Assembly: GCA_032871835.1 (NCBI GenBank)
Contig: CM065300.1
Location: 69,389,192 to 69,453,191 of the forward strand
Direction of reading: 5' to 3'
Length of the DNA: 64,000 bases
Source: Dipteronia dyeriana
Lineage: Eukaryota > Streptophyta > Magnoliopsida > Sapindales > Sapindaceae
Each line of letters begins with the position of its first letter. Position 1 is the first letter of the stretch. A model generated the notes under the pieces. The model saw nothing but the letters and a program-made list of their open reading frames with translations, did not search any database and was not told where the DNA came from. Positions 48,399 to 60,132 of the stretch are shown here, one piece after another. The position numbers and the translations under genes are program-made.

Positions 48399-48868
48399 TG
48401 GTAGCCAATTTTGAGCCTTGGGTGCGCTTAGGTTAGGCGAAACGACTGAAAGTGATTAAGGTTATGGTAAAGAAAAAATATTTTAGCGATAAGAGTTGGT
48501 GTGTAGCAGAATTTCAGCACGCCAAGAGCTTGAGAGAGAAGTAGAAACTTTTCGAATCCTTTTTTCATGAACAAAGAGTCTATTTATAGATCATCTAGAC
48601 CTATCAACACGTTGGAGTGCAGTCGAGGGAAAACCCTGAAATCCAGACTGAATATTGAGGGATTGCACATTTGATTTACCAATTCAAACTGAATCGTGTG
48701 TTATCCATGATACCAATTGTTAAGTTTAAGTGCAGGAATGAGCGAGTCAAATAATGAATCTATTAAGGCTGGACAGGTCGACCCGAATTTGTTGGTTCTG
48801 GGCCAAATCTGAATCAAGATTGTAAATGGGATTAGTATTAGGCCCAAAGACCATTTTTGGCTACCACA
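48399..48868 (-). repeat. 3' LTR of the Tat-like element (470 bp)
   Basis: Minus strand: begins TGTGGTAGCCAA and ends TTGGCTACCA, so the termini are inverted copies over about 10 bp. It carries a TATA box (CTATAAATAG, minus strand, within 48577-48593). The adjoining purine-rich GAGAGTGAGGGACAAAC (minus strand, 48869-48885) fits a polypurine tract. Its partner LTR is not in the window. Confidence 0.75.
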
Positions 48869-48885
48869 GTTTGTCCCTCACTCTC

Positions 48886-49839
48886 TAAAGAGGAAGTCTT
48901 TGAAATTAGAGAGTGTAAATTTCAGTTGAGTCGGATGTGAGTTCGGCAACATGTTAAGTAAAACGAGTGATATGTACTTTAGTTACGACTAGGTGTCAAT
49001 GACATCATGAGCTTTGAAAAGCTCAATTGAAGGGATTGAAGCATTTCAACTTCTACGGCTGAAGTGGCCCCTTGTTTAAGCATGATTTCATGTTTTGGGT
49101 GCATTTATCGTAAAGTTTGAATTTCAAATTAACTTCTGTTCAGTTACCTTAGTTGGCTGATATCCATAGTGGTTTTAACACGTGGCAACTTGAGTTAAAA
49201 TGTGAGTTTAAATAACCAAAACTTCTCCACTAAGTTTTTCATTCCATCTCTTTGTATTCTTCGAAAATAAAGATCGCTTGAAATCTTCCAAACGTTTACA
49301 AACCTCTTAGTCAATTTTCACAACGTAATCTTCGAACTCAAACTTCTTGGTAAGCAAAAAAAAAAAAATCCTTTGATTTTACTTGAGTAAGAATTAATTT
49401 TTCTACATATAGAAAACCAACAAAGTAGTGTTCAAGATTTAGTCTAGAAATACCATTTTATGTTCTCGTGTTGTCGTTCATTCTTCTTCATTTTGGGTTT
49501 GCAAAATTGATTTAGTGATGGATTAGATCCACCTAGGTCGTGTTTTGCATGATTCGAATTGTTTCGTTCATCACCAAGTCATCGTAGTTCTAGATCCGTA
49601 GTCGATCGACTTAGGGTTTTGTCAAATTCGATCACCCATGTGTCTTTACGACTTATAGAAATTCTAGATTCTAATCTTATATTTTTTATATTGATTTTAT
49701 GTTTTGGTTTGTTGAAACCCTTGCTTTAGATCTTAGGCCTCGATTTCAGATTTTGGTTAGTGCTTGACTCTTACATTTTCTGTATTTGTTTTCATTTGAA
49801 GGCCTCACGTCGAATAAGAGTAAGACTTCGAGCCCAATA
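48886..49839. other. Leader region of the antisense ORF; no gene seen
   Basis: Non-coding in both strands as far as I can see. It lies between the 3' LTR and the start of the antisense ORF and would contain that ORF's promoter and leader. Confidence 0.4.
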
Positions 49840-50185
49840 TTTACCTGGACCCCTAGTGGTACGGGAGCTGAAATCGAGGAAGATGTCGAAGTTGAATCTT
49901 ATAATGCCAAATGATAGATAACCGTAGGCAACTTAACAAAAGTAGTAATAGACAAATTGGGGATACTAGAGACAGGGGTCATACGTGTTATGACATAGAA
50001 ATCGTTCACCCAGAATATGTAGAAGTTGAGGAACCATCATGCTCTGGTAGTCCATTTGGTATTCTAGTTGGTGAAAACCCAAGAAGTGTGCTCACTAACG
50101 ACGACATGGATAGTTTAAGGATGTTATATGGTATCCCTGATCACGTCATACTACGTGCTGCTAAAGTGTTAGGTTTTCGAAGTTT

Positions 50186-51574
50186 TGTTGGCAATAATTC
50201 CATATCAAATAATGTTTCACTTGTATTGATTAGTTGTCTTAAATTGATAATGATTCAAGATTCAAAGAAGATCTGGCAACTTATCAAGCAAGATTAAGTT
50301 TTCAAAGAGAAGTCTACTACATTGCTCAAAAAAGGTATACTCATACCTCATTTCTCTTACAAGGCTTAGGTACACACACACACACATTGCATTCATATGT
50401 GTCCCTGCATCATTATGCCCAATTTGTATTGCATATTTACATACTTGATATTGAATGCTCATGCATTAGACTTAAATTGACAAATTTCGTAAATTGCATG
50501 TTCTAGGATTATATCTAGGATATGACATTCTTGTGTGTCCATGTGTTTGTTTGTTTATGTTTTATAGACTTTTGATTGGAATTTGTTCTTATATTATTCC
50601 TTATTGAGTTCTGGTCATTTTAGCTACTCATTCATATGATTTCAAGTTCTGAGTAATAAGTTACGAAATCAGTCTCATACCATGTATTGTCTTCGTCTTT
50701 GTGTATCGAGCCGAATTCATAATTTCTGGTCTAAGTTTCATGGTCGTCCATCTGTGTGTGAGAGTCTCAATTTGTAAAAAAAAAATAAAAATAAAAATTC
50801 TAATTCAGAGTTTGGAGGCCTGAGAACAGTCGAAGAACACGAAGGTGCACGAGGGAGGAAGCAAGCGGTCAAAGGCCACTTGCCACCCATCCCCGAGGAG
50901 TCACGTGGCCATTTCGGAGAGGAGGGCTTCCTGCCCCCGAGATGGCCACACACCTCCTCGGGGATGTGAGGTGGCTTGTGGCCTTTGTTCCTCCAAATTT
51001 ACACTCTCTCCCTCTCATTTATAAACACTTTCCCTCTCTCATTTGGTTTAAGAAGAAAAATTGAAAAACAAGTTGTGCAGAATTTTCTCTCAAACTTTCT
51101 CACCTTCCAAATACCATAACTTTCTCATTTGATTTCTGATTCAAGTGATTCAAGTTGTAAATTGTTCATCTATCAATTATCTAACATATTCAAGAAGGTT
51201 TGAGGTCATTTAATAAGTTTTCTGGTGGTTCTTTGTAAAAAAACGGGATTGCACATTTGTCTTAAGGTATTGAAAAATTTCTCGAGTTTTGTTCTTTAAA
51301 GTTTTCAATTACCTTGGGTTTTCTTCTTATATATATGTATGTTTATTGTGTATACTTTGATTAGAGTTTTATACTCTATTAAACATGATTAGATTCTCTC
51401 AGGTTGAGTTAGAGTTTTCTAAATTCTATGTTTTCATAGGTATGGGAGTTGTGTTATGCTAGCTTTTGATTTAGGACTATTTGTGCTTCATATTGATTGA
51501 TTTTTGATAATAAATAGTCTTTACATGTGCTAGGTTCTTTAAATTTAACCATCTTGTGCGAGAAATATGAGTTG
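50186..51574 (+). mobile_element. LTR-like repeat, copy 2, inserted in the antisense ORF
   Basis: Starts TGTTGGCAATAATTCC at 50186, aligned with the TGTCGGGACC start of copy 1. It is flanked by AGTTT at 50181-50185, with AGTTT again at about 51575-51579 where the ORF-like reading resumes. The 3' end has no clean CA, so that boundary is tentative. It is shorter than copy 1 and lacks the C-rich end. Confidence 0.5.
50888..50966 (+). other. GC-rich hairpin in LTR-like copy 2
   Basis: Arms 50888-50917 and 50937-50966 match at 25 of 30 positions, starting with 13 perfect pairs (CATCCCCGAGGAG / CTCCTCGGGGATG), around a 19-nt loop. The arms differ in sequence from copy 1 but hold the same fold and the same CACGTGG core. 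Confidence 0.8.
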
Positions 51575-52072
51575 AAGTTTGGGTTAGGCTCGCTTTTACA
51601 TAGCTACTATTTGAAACAACATGTGCATGAGAAAGATCGATTCACGTTGATCTTGAGGTCTAATGCGATGCAACTTATCATAGAACTCATAAAAAATTGA
51701 CCGGAGGTGGAAAGACACATTCTTTTTTGCTAATGGTCCTTTGATTGATGGGCCTTTGGGAGCAAAAGTACATTTATCATATGGTTTGGAATCGATATGT
51801 TGAGTGTTTATCTTTAGTGTCGTTTAGTCCGGTTTTAGTTTTTCCAAGTTTTGACTAGGTTTTATCCTTGTAGAGTTAGCAAACGGAGATAGTAAACCTA
51901 AATGCGATGATGATTTCGATCGTACAAAAAGAGTGTTTGCAATCCCTACTAAAGAGAAAAGTTGGAAAGTGTTGATGCAGAAAGGTAACCTTAGGCCTAG
52001 TACCGTTTGGCTTCACTTTACGTGAAATGTGCCACGAACACCTTATCCTCTCATGAAAGATACGGTGTCGTT

Positions 52073-53282
52073 TGTTGGTTGTAAAATATCAAACAAAAAT
52101 ATTATCAAACCTTACAAGTGCACAAATCATAAATGATAGTACAATAGGCAAACGAGGGTCGTTCCCACGACGAATGAATTACTTACAGAAGTTAAGATTT
52201 TAAAGACACTATATTAAGACAATCTACGACTCAAAGACAATTTAAATAAACACAATTCACACACACAATTGAGGGTTTTTGAGTTGATTATTTAAATTAA
52301 ACCAAAATTAAGAATGCAGCAGAAAAATTATTTAGAAAAACCAATAAGGAAAAGCTAGCTAAAGCCTCCTATCCACCACTAAACATTAATCCGATTCATA
52401 GACATTAATGGAGTTAAGGAAATCAAACATGATGTAGATGTTCAAGATAAGGTGATGGTGTCTCACTCAAGCCACATGATTCTCTCTTAGTTGGCATGTA
52501 AATTGTATGGTGTCTACATAAATACTTATATTCCAAATTATACCCTATCATGGTGTCTACTAAGGTTCAATAATTGGAATTCATTAATAATGAAGAGAAT
52601 ATGAACATCACATAAACCCTAAAACATGGTATCTATTCTAGGCAATTTACGAAACAAGTTCCCTTAATTAAGTCTTATTTCAATTAATTTCTACAACCAA
52701 GGATAGATTCATATGGTGTCCGACTTGTATCCTTGCAACATAAATCCTAAAATCATGCTCCTAAGGTGATCAATCAAAGAAACATAATAAAAGAATGGAA
52801 ATTCTTATGGAGAAATTGAATTAATCATTTAAGAAAATAATACTCCACTAAAACAATATGTCAATGAAATCAAAATCATGACTAGTGCTTCAAGTTAGCC
52901 CTAGTTATGAAGTGTAGCTAAACTCTTTATTGTTATGACAACATTGAAGCATTGATGTTGGAGTGTTGTGCGACCACTGTCATAATGTAGAGCACAAGTG
53001 ACAGTGGTCCATAAATAATCAAAAGGGCGCTGTGAGAATGTTGTGTGAGCGCTCTACATGTGAAAGCAGATTGCTTGGCTAATTACGCTTTACCCCCTTC
53101 TTACGACAATTACATTTTAACTCCTCTAATCTTTTAAATCACCTTTTTCTCTTCAAATTTACTCAAAGAACTATCTTCTATACAATCTCAATAAAAATAT
53201 TAAAATATTCAATTTCACCTAAGAACATAATATAAAATATAGGAATTAGGGGTCTCAAATATTAACATTTATCGACCTAACA
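52073..53282. mobile_element. 1.2-kb solo LTR or TRIM-like element in the antisense ORF
   Basis: Begins TGTTGGTTGTAAAAT and ends CGACCTAACA. The flanks are TCGTT (52068-52072) and TTGTT (53283-53287), a 5-bp duplication with one C/T difference. It contains the GAGGGTCGTTCCCACGA block common in a class of plant LTR sequences. It is non-coding. Removing it joins the second and third pieces of the antisense ORF. Confidence 0.65.
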
Positions 53283-54574
53283 TTGTTTTCCTAGATTAAA
53301 ATAGGGTTTGAGATTCTTTATGGTAAAAAAATTTTAACCCTTGTTACTAACGCTAAACGTTGTTTCGCAACTAAGTCGATTTCAAATATGAAGTTTAACA
53401 TGCCTAACTCGAAAGAGGCTTTAAAGTGGCAAAAAGAGGCCATAGTGAAGAAGAGGGCGGGTACATTCACTTAGAAGAGGAATGTAGAGGGAAAGACATT
53501 GACAGACAAGTTCGTTGTCCCTATCGATGATCCACCAATCGAGTCGTCCCTAGAGATGGACCCTCAAAGGGTAAAAAAGAAAAGGAGGATGACAAATAGG
53601 AGAGACAAGGGAAAACAAATCGTCGATAGCTCGAAGGAGGCGGTTGTTGATGTCGTACAACAAAGACCGAATTTAACCTTGGTCTCGTTCCATCAAGGGG
53701 TATCTTTTTTCAAAAAGCCGAGTAGTTTCTTGAAGAAGTCGAACGATCTCTTTTTTCAACAAAGAATACATGAATAGAAAGAAGGTTAAGGAAGTTGTCG
53801 ATGCTGGTATCCTCACTGCTTTTTAGGTATATTGTATGATTATATCATGCATTTTATTATTGTCGTGTTGAATACTGACAATGAGTGTCATTTTTAGTCT
53901 CTACAATCCCATTTGTTTTAGAAGAACAAACTTACGGCTAGTCGAGAAAGGTGTGCAAAGCTCTAGAGAGCAAACGACACACTCAGATAGGAGCATAACG
54001 ATGTTGATAAGGCTAAGCAAGAGATTGAGAAGAAAGCCTCGGCCCATGAAAATGAGTTGGCCAAATTAAGAGATGCTATTACAGAAAGGGGTTGACAACT
54101 AGAGAGAGCTAATAGAGACCTAAATAAGAAGGATCGATATATAGTCGGTTTGAACAATAAGCTTAAAAACATCTTAGTTAAGGCCATGTCTGCTGCCAAA
54201 GTCGATATATTCAAGAAATATCTTATAGGAGAGCATTCAAAGTTGGCCCCCCTTACCAAAATTGTATAATGGAAGGAGGTCGAGCGCCATGACACTGAGA
54301 ATTCTCCATCTGCTATTGGAGATAAAGGGATTGACCACGGTGCCAGATCTAGACACTCCTGTCGATTGCTCGACGCAGGACTAGCCTTAACTTTCTTCAA
54401 AAACATTTTATTTGTTTGTATATACATGATATTCTAGATGGTTTGTAAATTGATACTTTTTTGTTTAAATAAATTGAGGTTTACTCAACCAGTTCTTGCT
54501 TGTGAACATGTAATCATGCTATTTTGTGTTGTCTTGACTCAATGAAAATTAAGGTCCATGAAACTAAACATAAG

Positions 54575-54960
54575 TCGACAATGTTTGCGAATATTAAGTT
54601 GGACAATTTCATTTAAAATATCTTGTGTACGCACGCAATTTAGTTCAGGTCGACTCGACCATAAAAATTAAGGAATCATGTACATGCGTAAATCGATGGA
54701 AGTCGATATGACTGTTGAAATTACAAGTAATCGCATACATGCATAAATTGATAGAGGTCGATATGACCATTACATTTATAAATAACCGTATAGATGCGTA
54801 ATTCAATAGAGGTTGACACGACCATTATGTTTATAAATATTCGCGTACATGTATAAATCAATATGGGTTGACATGACCATTATATTATGGGTATCGCGAA
54901 CATATGTAAATCGATAGAGGACGACAAGACCATTACATTTAAAAATAACTACATATATGG
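54575..54960. repeat. 55-bp tandem array between pol and the antisense ORF
   Basis: Six units: about 54629, 54682, 54737, 54792, 54847 and 54900 begin A.ATG.(G/A)TAAAT-like, followed by GATAGAGGTCGATATGACCA. It is in the 3' non-coding region of the Tat-like element, a place where such arrays are known to arise. Confidence 0.85.
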
Positions 54961-55540
54961 GTATGATGATATAGGATTGTCCCCAGTGTTACTCCCCCAA
55001 CTTCTAGTGTGTTGAGTCAAATGCAGATATTGGGAGTTATAGTCGCGAATCCTTGATTGCAGGATATCATTTGGATCCTTTGGAATCATGGCTTGAGCCT
55101 TTTGATAGTTGATTTGTAGATGATAATTTGATTTGTTTCTTGTCGAGGTCGACAACGCTTCGATGTAAGTGGTTTATAACTTTGAAAAATTGTTTTTTGT
55201 GAGCTCAATTGTGAACTTAGTTGTAACTAAGGTGTCATTATAGCAATTATCGATCGATTTGTTAGTATTGTAGGCATATATGAAAGTAACAAAGTAGTCA
55301 GGAAAGATAATAAATTAGTAGAGATTAGAAATGATATTGTTTTAAGTGTAGAATGTTCTAGCTATAGTGTATCTCTAAACCATTAAGGTCTCGTAATTTG
55401 TACGCTCATCATCTTTTTACGTATGTTATTTGATAGGGTCCTTCCCATGTTGAACCTAATTTTCTTGTTTCCTGTTCCATAGTATTTTGGAAGACCCTTC
55501 ATAATACCAGTCACCAACTTTGAAATTTCTGATTTTTACA
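54961..55540. other. Spacer 3' of integrase, no gene seen
   Basis: Part of the Tat-like element between the 55-bp array and the end of integrase. Possible integrase C-terminal remnants lie near 55400-55540 (minus strand); otherwise nothing identified. Confidence 0.4.
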
Positions 55541-58500
55541 TTTGTGTTGCAGTATCAAGCGACCTATTGTTGGTAAGCTTGTATTCTTAGCGCATCCTAC
55601 TCTCGACGTTCATCAAGCTGGGCTGGTTCGAATGCAAGCTCTAGATTTTTTTGTTTTTCATCAGGGCGGTCACTTCTAGCTATTGCAAGTCAAGTTTCTA
55701 TTGGTATCACTGCTTCTGCTCTGTAGAGAAGCGAGAAAGGTGTCTCTCCTATTGATCGATAAAGTAAGGTTGTGTATGACCAGAGAATCATGGGGAGTTT
55801 GTCAGCCAATATAATTTTTTCAGTTTTAAGTCTTTTCTTCAACATGTTTATAATAGTTTTGTTAGTCGACTTCATTTGTCCATTTGCTTAGGGGTAGCGG
55901 AGTGTTGAAAAACTCAACTTGATATCATATCTATCACATTTTTTTTTTAAGTCGAATGAAATGAATTGCGAGCCATTGTCGGTCACTATCTCCTTGGGTA
56001 TTCCAAACCTGTAAGTTATTTATCTCCAGATAAAATTTCATACCTCTATGTCTCTTATGTGTTGAAAAGCTCCAGCTTCGACTTATTCGGTGTAGTAGTT
56101 TATCAGAACTAAATGTAGATGACCTCTCCTAGTGCTTTTAGAAGTTTTCCTACAATATCCATACCCCATTTCAATAGGGCCAATGAGCAAAAATTGAGTT
56201 TATTATACCTATGGGAAGGTGAGACACTTTTGCGAATCCTTGGCACTTGTCGTAGGTTTTCATGTGTTTTTAAGAGTTGGACTGTATTGTTGGCCAGTAG
56301 TATCCGGCTGTGATTGCCCTATTTGATAGGATTTTTACACCCGAGTGGTTCCCGTATTCTTCATAGTGAAGGCTCTTGAGGATGTCATTCGCTTCATGAG
56401 GCCTTAGGCATCTTAAATATGGACCTGAAAAAGAATTTTTATATAGCTTACCGTACAAGATGTAGAATAGAGCTGACTTGGCATTGATATTTCTTGCTTT
56501 GGCTCTATCACCTAGTAAGATGTCGGCTTATAGGTAGTCTTTTATTGGATCCATCCAACTTAAACCGTTGTCAATTGACACTACATATTCTTTGTCATGT
56601 ATCTCGGGCAACGGTAGATGCACGATGGGTATAGATTTCTGACCTTTAGTCTGAGTAGTCGATCTTAGGCTGGATAGAGCATCAGTTCTAGCATTTTTTG
56701 TCCTTAGTAACTGCATTATTGAAAAATTGTCAAACATCGACTCCAGATGCTTGGCTTTGGCCAAATATGCTGCCATTCTTTTATCCTTGGCTTCATATGT
56801 CCCGTTCATCTGTTGTACAACTAGTTATGAGTTCCTTTGTACTCATATGCTTTTTATGCCCAAGATTCTTGCTAGGTCGAATCCAGTGATCAATGCTTCG
56901 TAATCTGCTTTGTTATTTATTGTATAAAAGTTGAAATGGATCGACTGTTCTAGATTTTTCCCTCGAGAGGATTTTCGCACAAGCCCAAGTCGACTTACCT
57001 TTATATTACTTGAATCATTGACCGATAGGGTCCATTCTTGGTTTGTCGCATCTTTTGCGAGAGTCACTAATTCCTATTCGACCTGTAAATATTTGTTAAG
57101 AGTGAAATCTGCTATGAAGTCAGTGAATACCTATGATTTCATTGTTGTTCTGGGCTGGAAAGAGATATCGTGTTCGCTGATCTCGACCTCCCATTTGGTG
57201 AGTCGACCTGAAAGTTCTTGCTTATGCAATTTATTTTTTTGGGGGAAATATGTGAGTACCTTGATTGGATGGCACTGGAAGTATATCCTTAACTTCCATA
57301 CGGCTACGAAAAGTGCTAAGGCCAACTTTCGAGTTTACTATACCTGGTTTCTATGTCGAGTAGTGCTTTGCTTACGTAATACATCGAGTTTTGTGAATCT
57401 TCCTTGTCTCTGACTAGCATAACACTTACGGCTGTGTCGGATACTGCCAGATATACGTAGAGTATTGTCTGTCTTTTTGTTTCGACAACAGTGGAGGCGA
57501 GGCCAGATATTCCTTCAAGTCTTTTAAAGCTTTTTAACACTCTTGATTCCATTCGAACACCCTATTTTTCTTTTATATGTTAAAAATTGGCTGGTATCAT
57601 TCAGACGACTTGGAGATAAACCTGTTCAGGACTACTAGTCGATTTGTAAGTTCTGGACGTCTTTGGTGCATTTAGGTGATTCAGGCGCTTTGATTGACCG
57701 GATTTTGTTTGGGTTGGCTTCGATTCCTCTTTGGGTCACTAGGTAACCTAAAAATTTACTAGAAGAGACTCCAAAAGAACATTTAGTGGGATTAATTTTC
57801 ATACCGTATTTGTCAAGTACATCGAACGACTGTTTTAGATATTCTATGTGTTGCTTTACAATGAGAGACTTGACCAGTATATTGTTGATGTAGACTTCCA
57901 TGGTCAATCCAAGCATGTCAGCGAACATTTTGTTGACTACCCACTGGTATGTCGCACCTGTATTGTTTAACCCAAAGGCATAGCTTTAAAAAAGAAAATA
58001 CCTCTTTTGGTGATGAAAGTTGTCATGTCGTTCAGATGAATCAGGATCTGGTTGTAGCAAGATAAGGCATACATAAAGCTAAGTAGTTCGTGTTCTACGG
58101 TGGCATCGACTAACATGTCGATGTGTGAAACTGGGAATGGATATTTGTGTCAGGCTTTGTTGAGGTCTGGGAAGTCGATGCAAACACGCCATTTCCGTTT
58201 CTTTTTTTATCTGACCATGACGTTCACCAACCAGTCGAGGTATTTAACTTCCTTGATCGATGTGATGTCTATCAATTTCTACACATCTTTGTTGATTATC
58301 TTGTTTCTTTATGGTGTAAATTTCCTCATTTTTTTTACAGGTGTATGATTGCGGTCTACCTGCAATTGATGAACAATTACCTGTGGGTCGATTCTAACCA
58401 TATCTGAGAGCGACCAAGCGAAGCTATTGTGTCGCTGCTTTAAAACTATGTTCAGGTAAATCGACACTTCAATGAGTTCTTCGACCACTGATTCATGTAG

Positions 58501-58880
58501 TTGCTATAATTGTTCTTTCTTTTTCTTAGATACATTTGGTAGCACTCTCTAGCGGCTGTTTTTTCACCTTTGATTTCTAGTACTCCTCACTTGGTAGGGA
58601 AATTGGTCATCAGATGGTAGGTCGAGGAGATTGCCTTCATCTCGTGTATCTAGGGCCTGCCAAGAATGGTGTTATATTGAGATTGACAGTCGAGAACCAG
58701 GAAGTTGATATACAGGTTGACTCTTTCGGCATACACTGGTAGTACGATTTCACCTAATGTACTTTTCTATTCACCGCTGAACCCTGTTAACATGGTCATT
58801 CGACAACTGATTTTTGAGTCGTCGATCTATATTTCACAGAGAGCCCTGTTAAATAAAATGTTGCAGGAGCTACCATTATC
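55540..58880 (-). pseudogene. gypsy pol: protease, RT, RNase H, integrase (degenerate, RT active site lost)
   Basis: Minus strand. Protease: IDNGSSCNILFNRALC near 58870-58820, and LDCQSQYNTILGRP near 58690. RT: EVKYLDWLVNVMV, WRVCIDFPDLNKA, then FMYALSCYNQI where the family has FMDAFSGYNQI, and VYINNILVKS (about 57895) where the catalytic pair is normally DD. RNase H: 57067-56528 (NKADYEALITGFDLA, RTKNARTDALSSL). Integrase: zinc-binding part (HYEEYGNHSG, then TYDKCQ) at 56370-56270 and a C-terminal part at 55875-55690 (MILWSYTTLLYRSIGETPFSLLY). There are many stops. RT before integrase marks gypsy, and the RNase H type and GETPFSLLYG-like motif fit Tat elements. Confidence 0.85.
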
Positions 58881-59799
58881 AATTAAAATTCACTTAGTTA
58901 AACAGTTATATATAAATAATGAAATAACAAGGGCATTGTGGTGAAGAGAAAACAAATCTGATATGTTTGACGACTTGAAGGTGATTGTTTCGTCAATTTA
59001 CGAGGGATAGTCTCTGTTAGGCTGAATCTCTATGTTCGACACTTGTTGGGTGTGCCTCTTCACACCTGAGTAGCTCAAACCACTAACCTATGATCCACAT
59101 GTAATGTAGTTGACCACTCTTTCTTACTAGGAAGGTGTTGATGGTTCATCCTTTAAAATTTTTTGTTGTTTTTCTTCTCATCGTGCGACAGTCTCATTTC
59201 ATTAATCGATCAGGTATTCTAATAGATGTCCTCGCTTTAAGAGTTTTGCCACTTCCATTTTTTGGACGATGCAATCTTCTATCAGTGGAATTCCTAACAA
59301 AAGTGGGCGTCTTGATATTCTGGTGGGGTATTCATCTTTTTTAGCCACTTGACTATTCTCCCTATCTCTTTCACTACTGCTATCAGATCGACCAGTTCGA
59401 TGTTGAGATTGTACTACGGTATTGGGGGTTATGATAGACTAGTTCTTGGCGGATAGTAGTTATACGACCTCACATCGTTAAAACAGTTACAGCGGGTGTT
59501 GTCACATCGATACCCTGTTGGGTAAGGTTCAATTCTTTTATCAGTTGATATGCGATAGACATGGTTGTTGCACCTGTTGTCGTTGTTGACCTTCATGACA
59601 TAATTTACTTTGTCTTCTTCCAAGTTGATATAGGCCTATGCTTTTGCCAACACGTCCTCCATTATCTTGTACAGATACTTGGTGAGCTCATTCTAGAGGT
59701 CTGAGTCAAATCAGAGTCATTTCCTTGTGGTAGATTGGTTGCAGTGGGGGATCTGTACCTTTTCTCTATTGAAACGTCCGACATACGCTTTCAAGTTTT
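58881..59799 (-). other. Degenerate gag-protease linker of the Tat-like element
   Basis: Lies between recognisable gag and protease. Short open pieces are present but no domain could be named. A zinc knuckle would be expected here; I could not find an intact one. Confidence 0.4.
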
Positions 59800-60132
59800 C
59801 ACTACTTCTCTAGATTATTATGTAGAGGTCGTTCGACTACTTCTCGAGTTTTTATTGCTTGTGATTGCTCCACGAAGGTGTCCATGAGCTGCGCAAAAGA
59901 AGAAATTAATTTGTTAGGTAAATTCGTATACCATTGTAAAGCGAGGCTGCTGAGGTTGTACCCCGAACACCTTGCACATGCACACTTCTTTGATATTGTG
60001 TGGGATTGCCGCATTGAACATTTGTTGCTTGTATTGCGCTATGTGGTCGTCTGGATCTGTCATGCCTTCAAACTACTTCATGTTACAGTGGTTGAATTTG
60101 TTGGTCCTTGGCCAAATTCAACTCAAGACTAT
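59800..60132 (-). pseudogene. gypsy gag fragment (retrotransposon gag domain), cut by the insertion at 60133
   Basis: Reads on the minus strand through MTDPDDHIAQYKQQMFNAAI (60080-60020), then SSLALQWYTNLPNKLISSFA and LMDTFVEQSQAIKTRE (59940-59830), a typical retrotransposon gag domain of Tat-type elements. A TAG follows NMK near 60090. The 5' part would continue beyond the inserted gypsy element. Confidence 0.75.

Larger units (their letters stand above)
49840..54435 (+). pseudogene. Antisense extra ORF of the Tat-like element (Transposase_28 / 'putative gypsy type transposon' like), in three pieces
   Basis: Pieces: 49840-50185, about 51575-52072 and 53283-54435, separated by two LTR-like insertions. 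Piece 1 contains DSLRMLYGIPDHVILRAAK, resembling the start of the domain named Transposase_28 (PF04195) in plant gypsy elements. Piece 2 has RRWKDTFFFANGPL, a motif type seen further along in such proteins, and FYIATI near 51600. Piece 3 is Lys/Glu-rich and predicted coiled coil (KQEIEKKASAHENELAKL near 54010-54070, AKVDIFKKYLIGEHSKLAP at about 54196-54250). Many stops. Its function in these elements is unknown. The family assignment rests on short motifs only. Confidence 0.55.
48399..60132 (-). mobile_element. Ty3-gypsy element of Tat-like type (minus strand) with antisense ORF; split by later insertions
   Basis: In 5'-3' order on the minus strand: gag (60132-59800), protease (about 58870), RT (58260-57640), RNase H (57070-56500), integrase (56460-55550), a 55-bp tandem array (54575-54960), an extra ORF in antisense (49840-54435), a purine tract and the 3' LTR (48868-48399). 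An extra ORF and satellite-like repeats between pol and LTR are known features of plant Tat-lineage elements. The 5' end lies beyond the gypsy insertion at 60133, outside the window. Confidence 0.82.

Noticed and set aside
48793..48850. Similarity of about 45 bp (GAATTTGTTGG..GGCCAAAT..CAAGA) between here and 60090-60135
   Set aside because: Too short and diverged to define shared LTR ends; it may be chance or an old relationship, so no feature was based on it.
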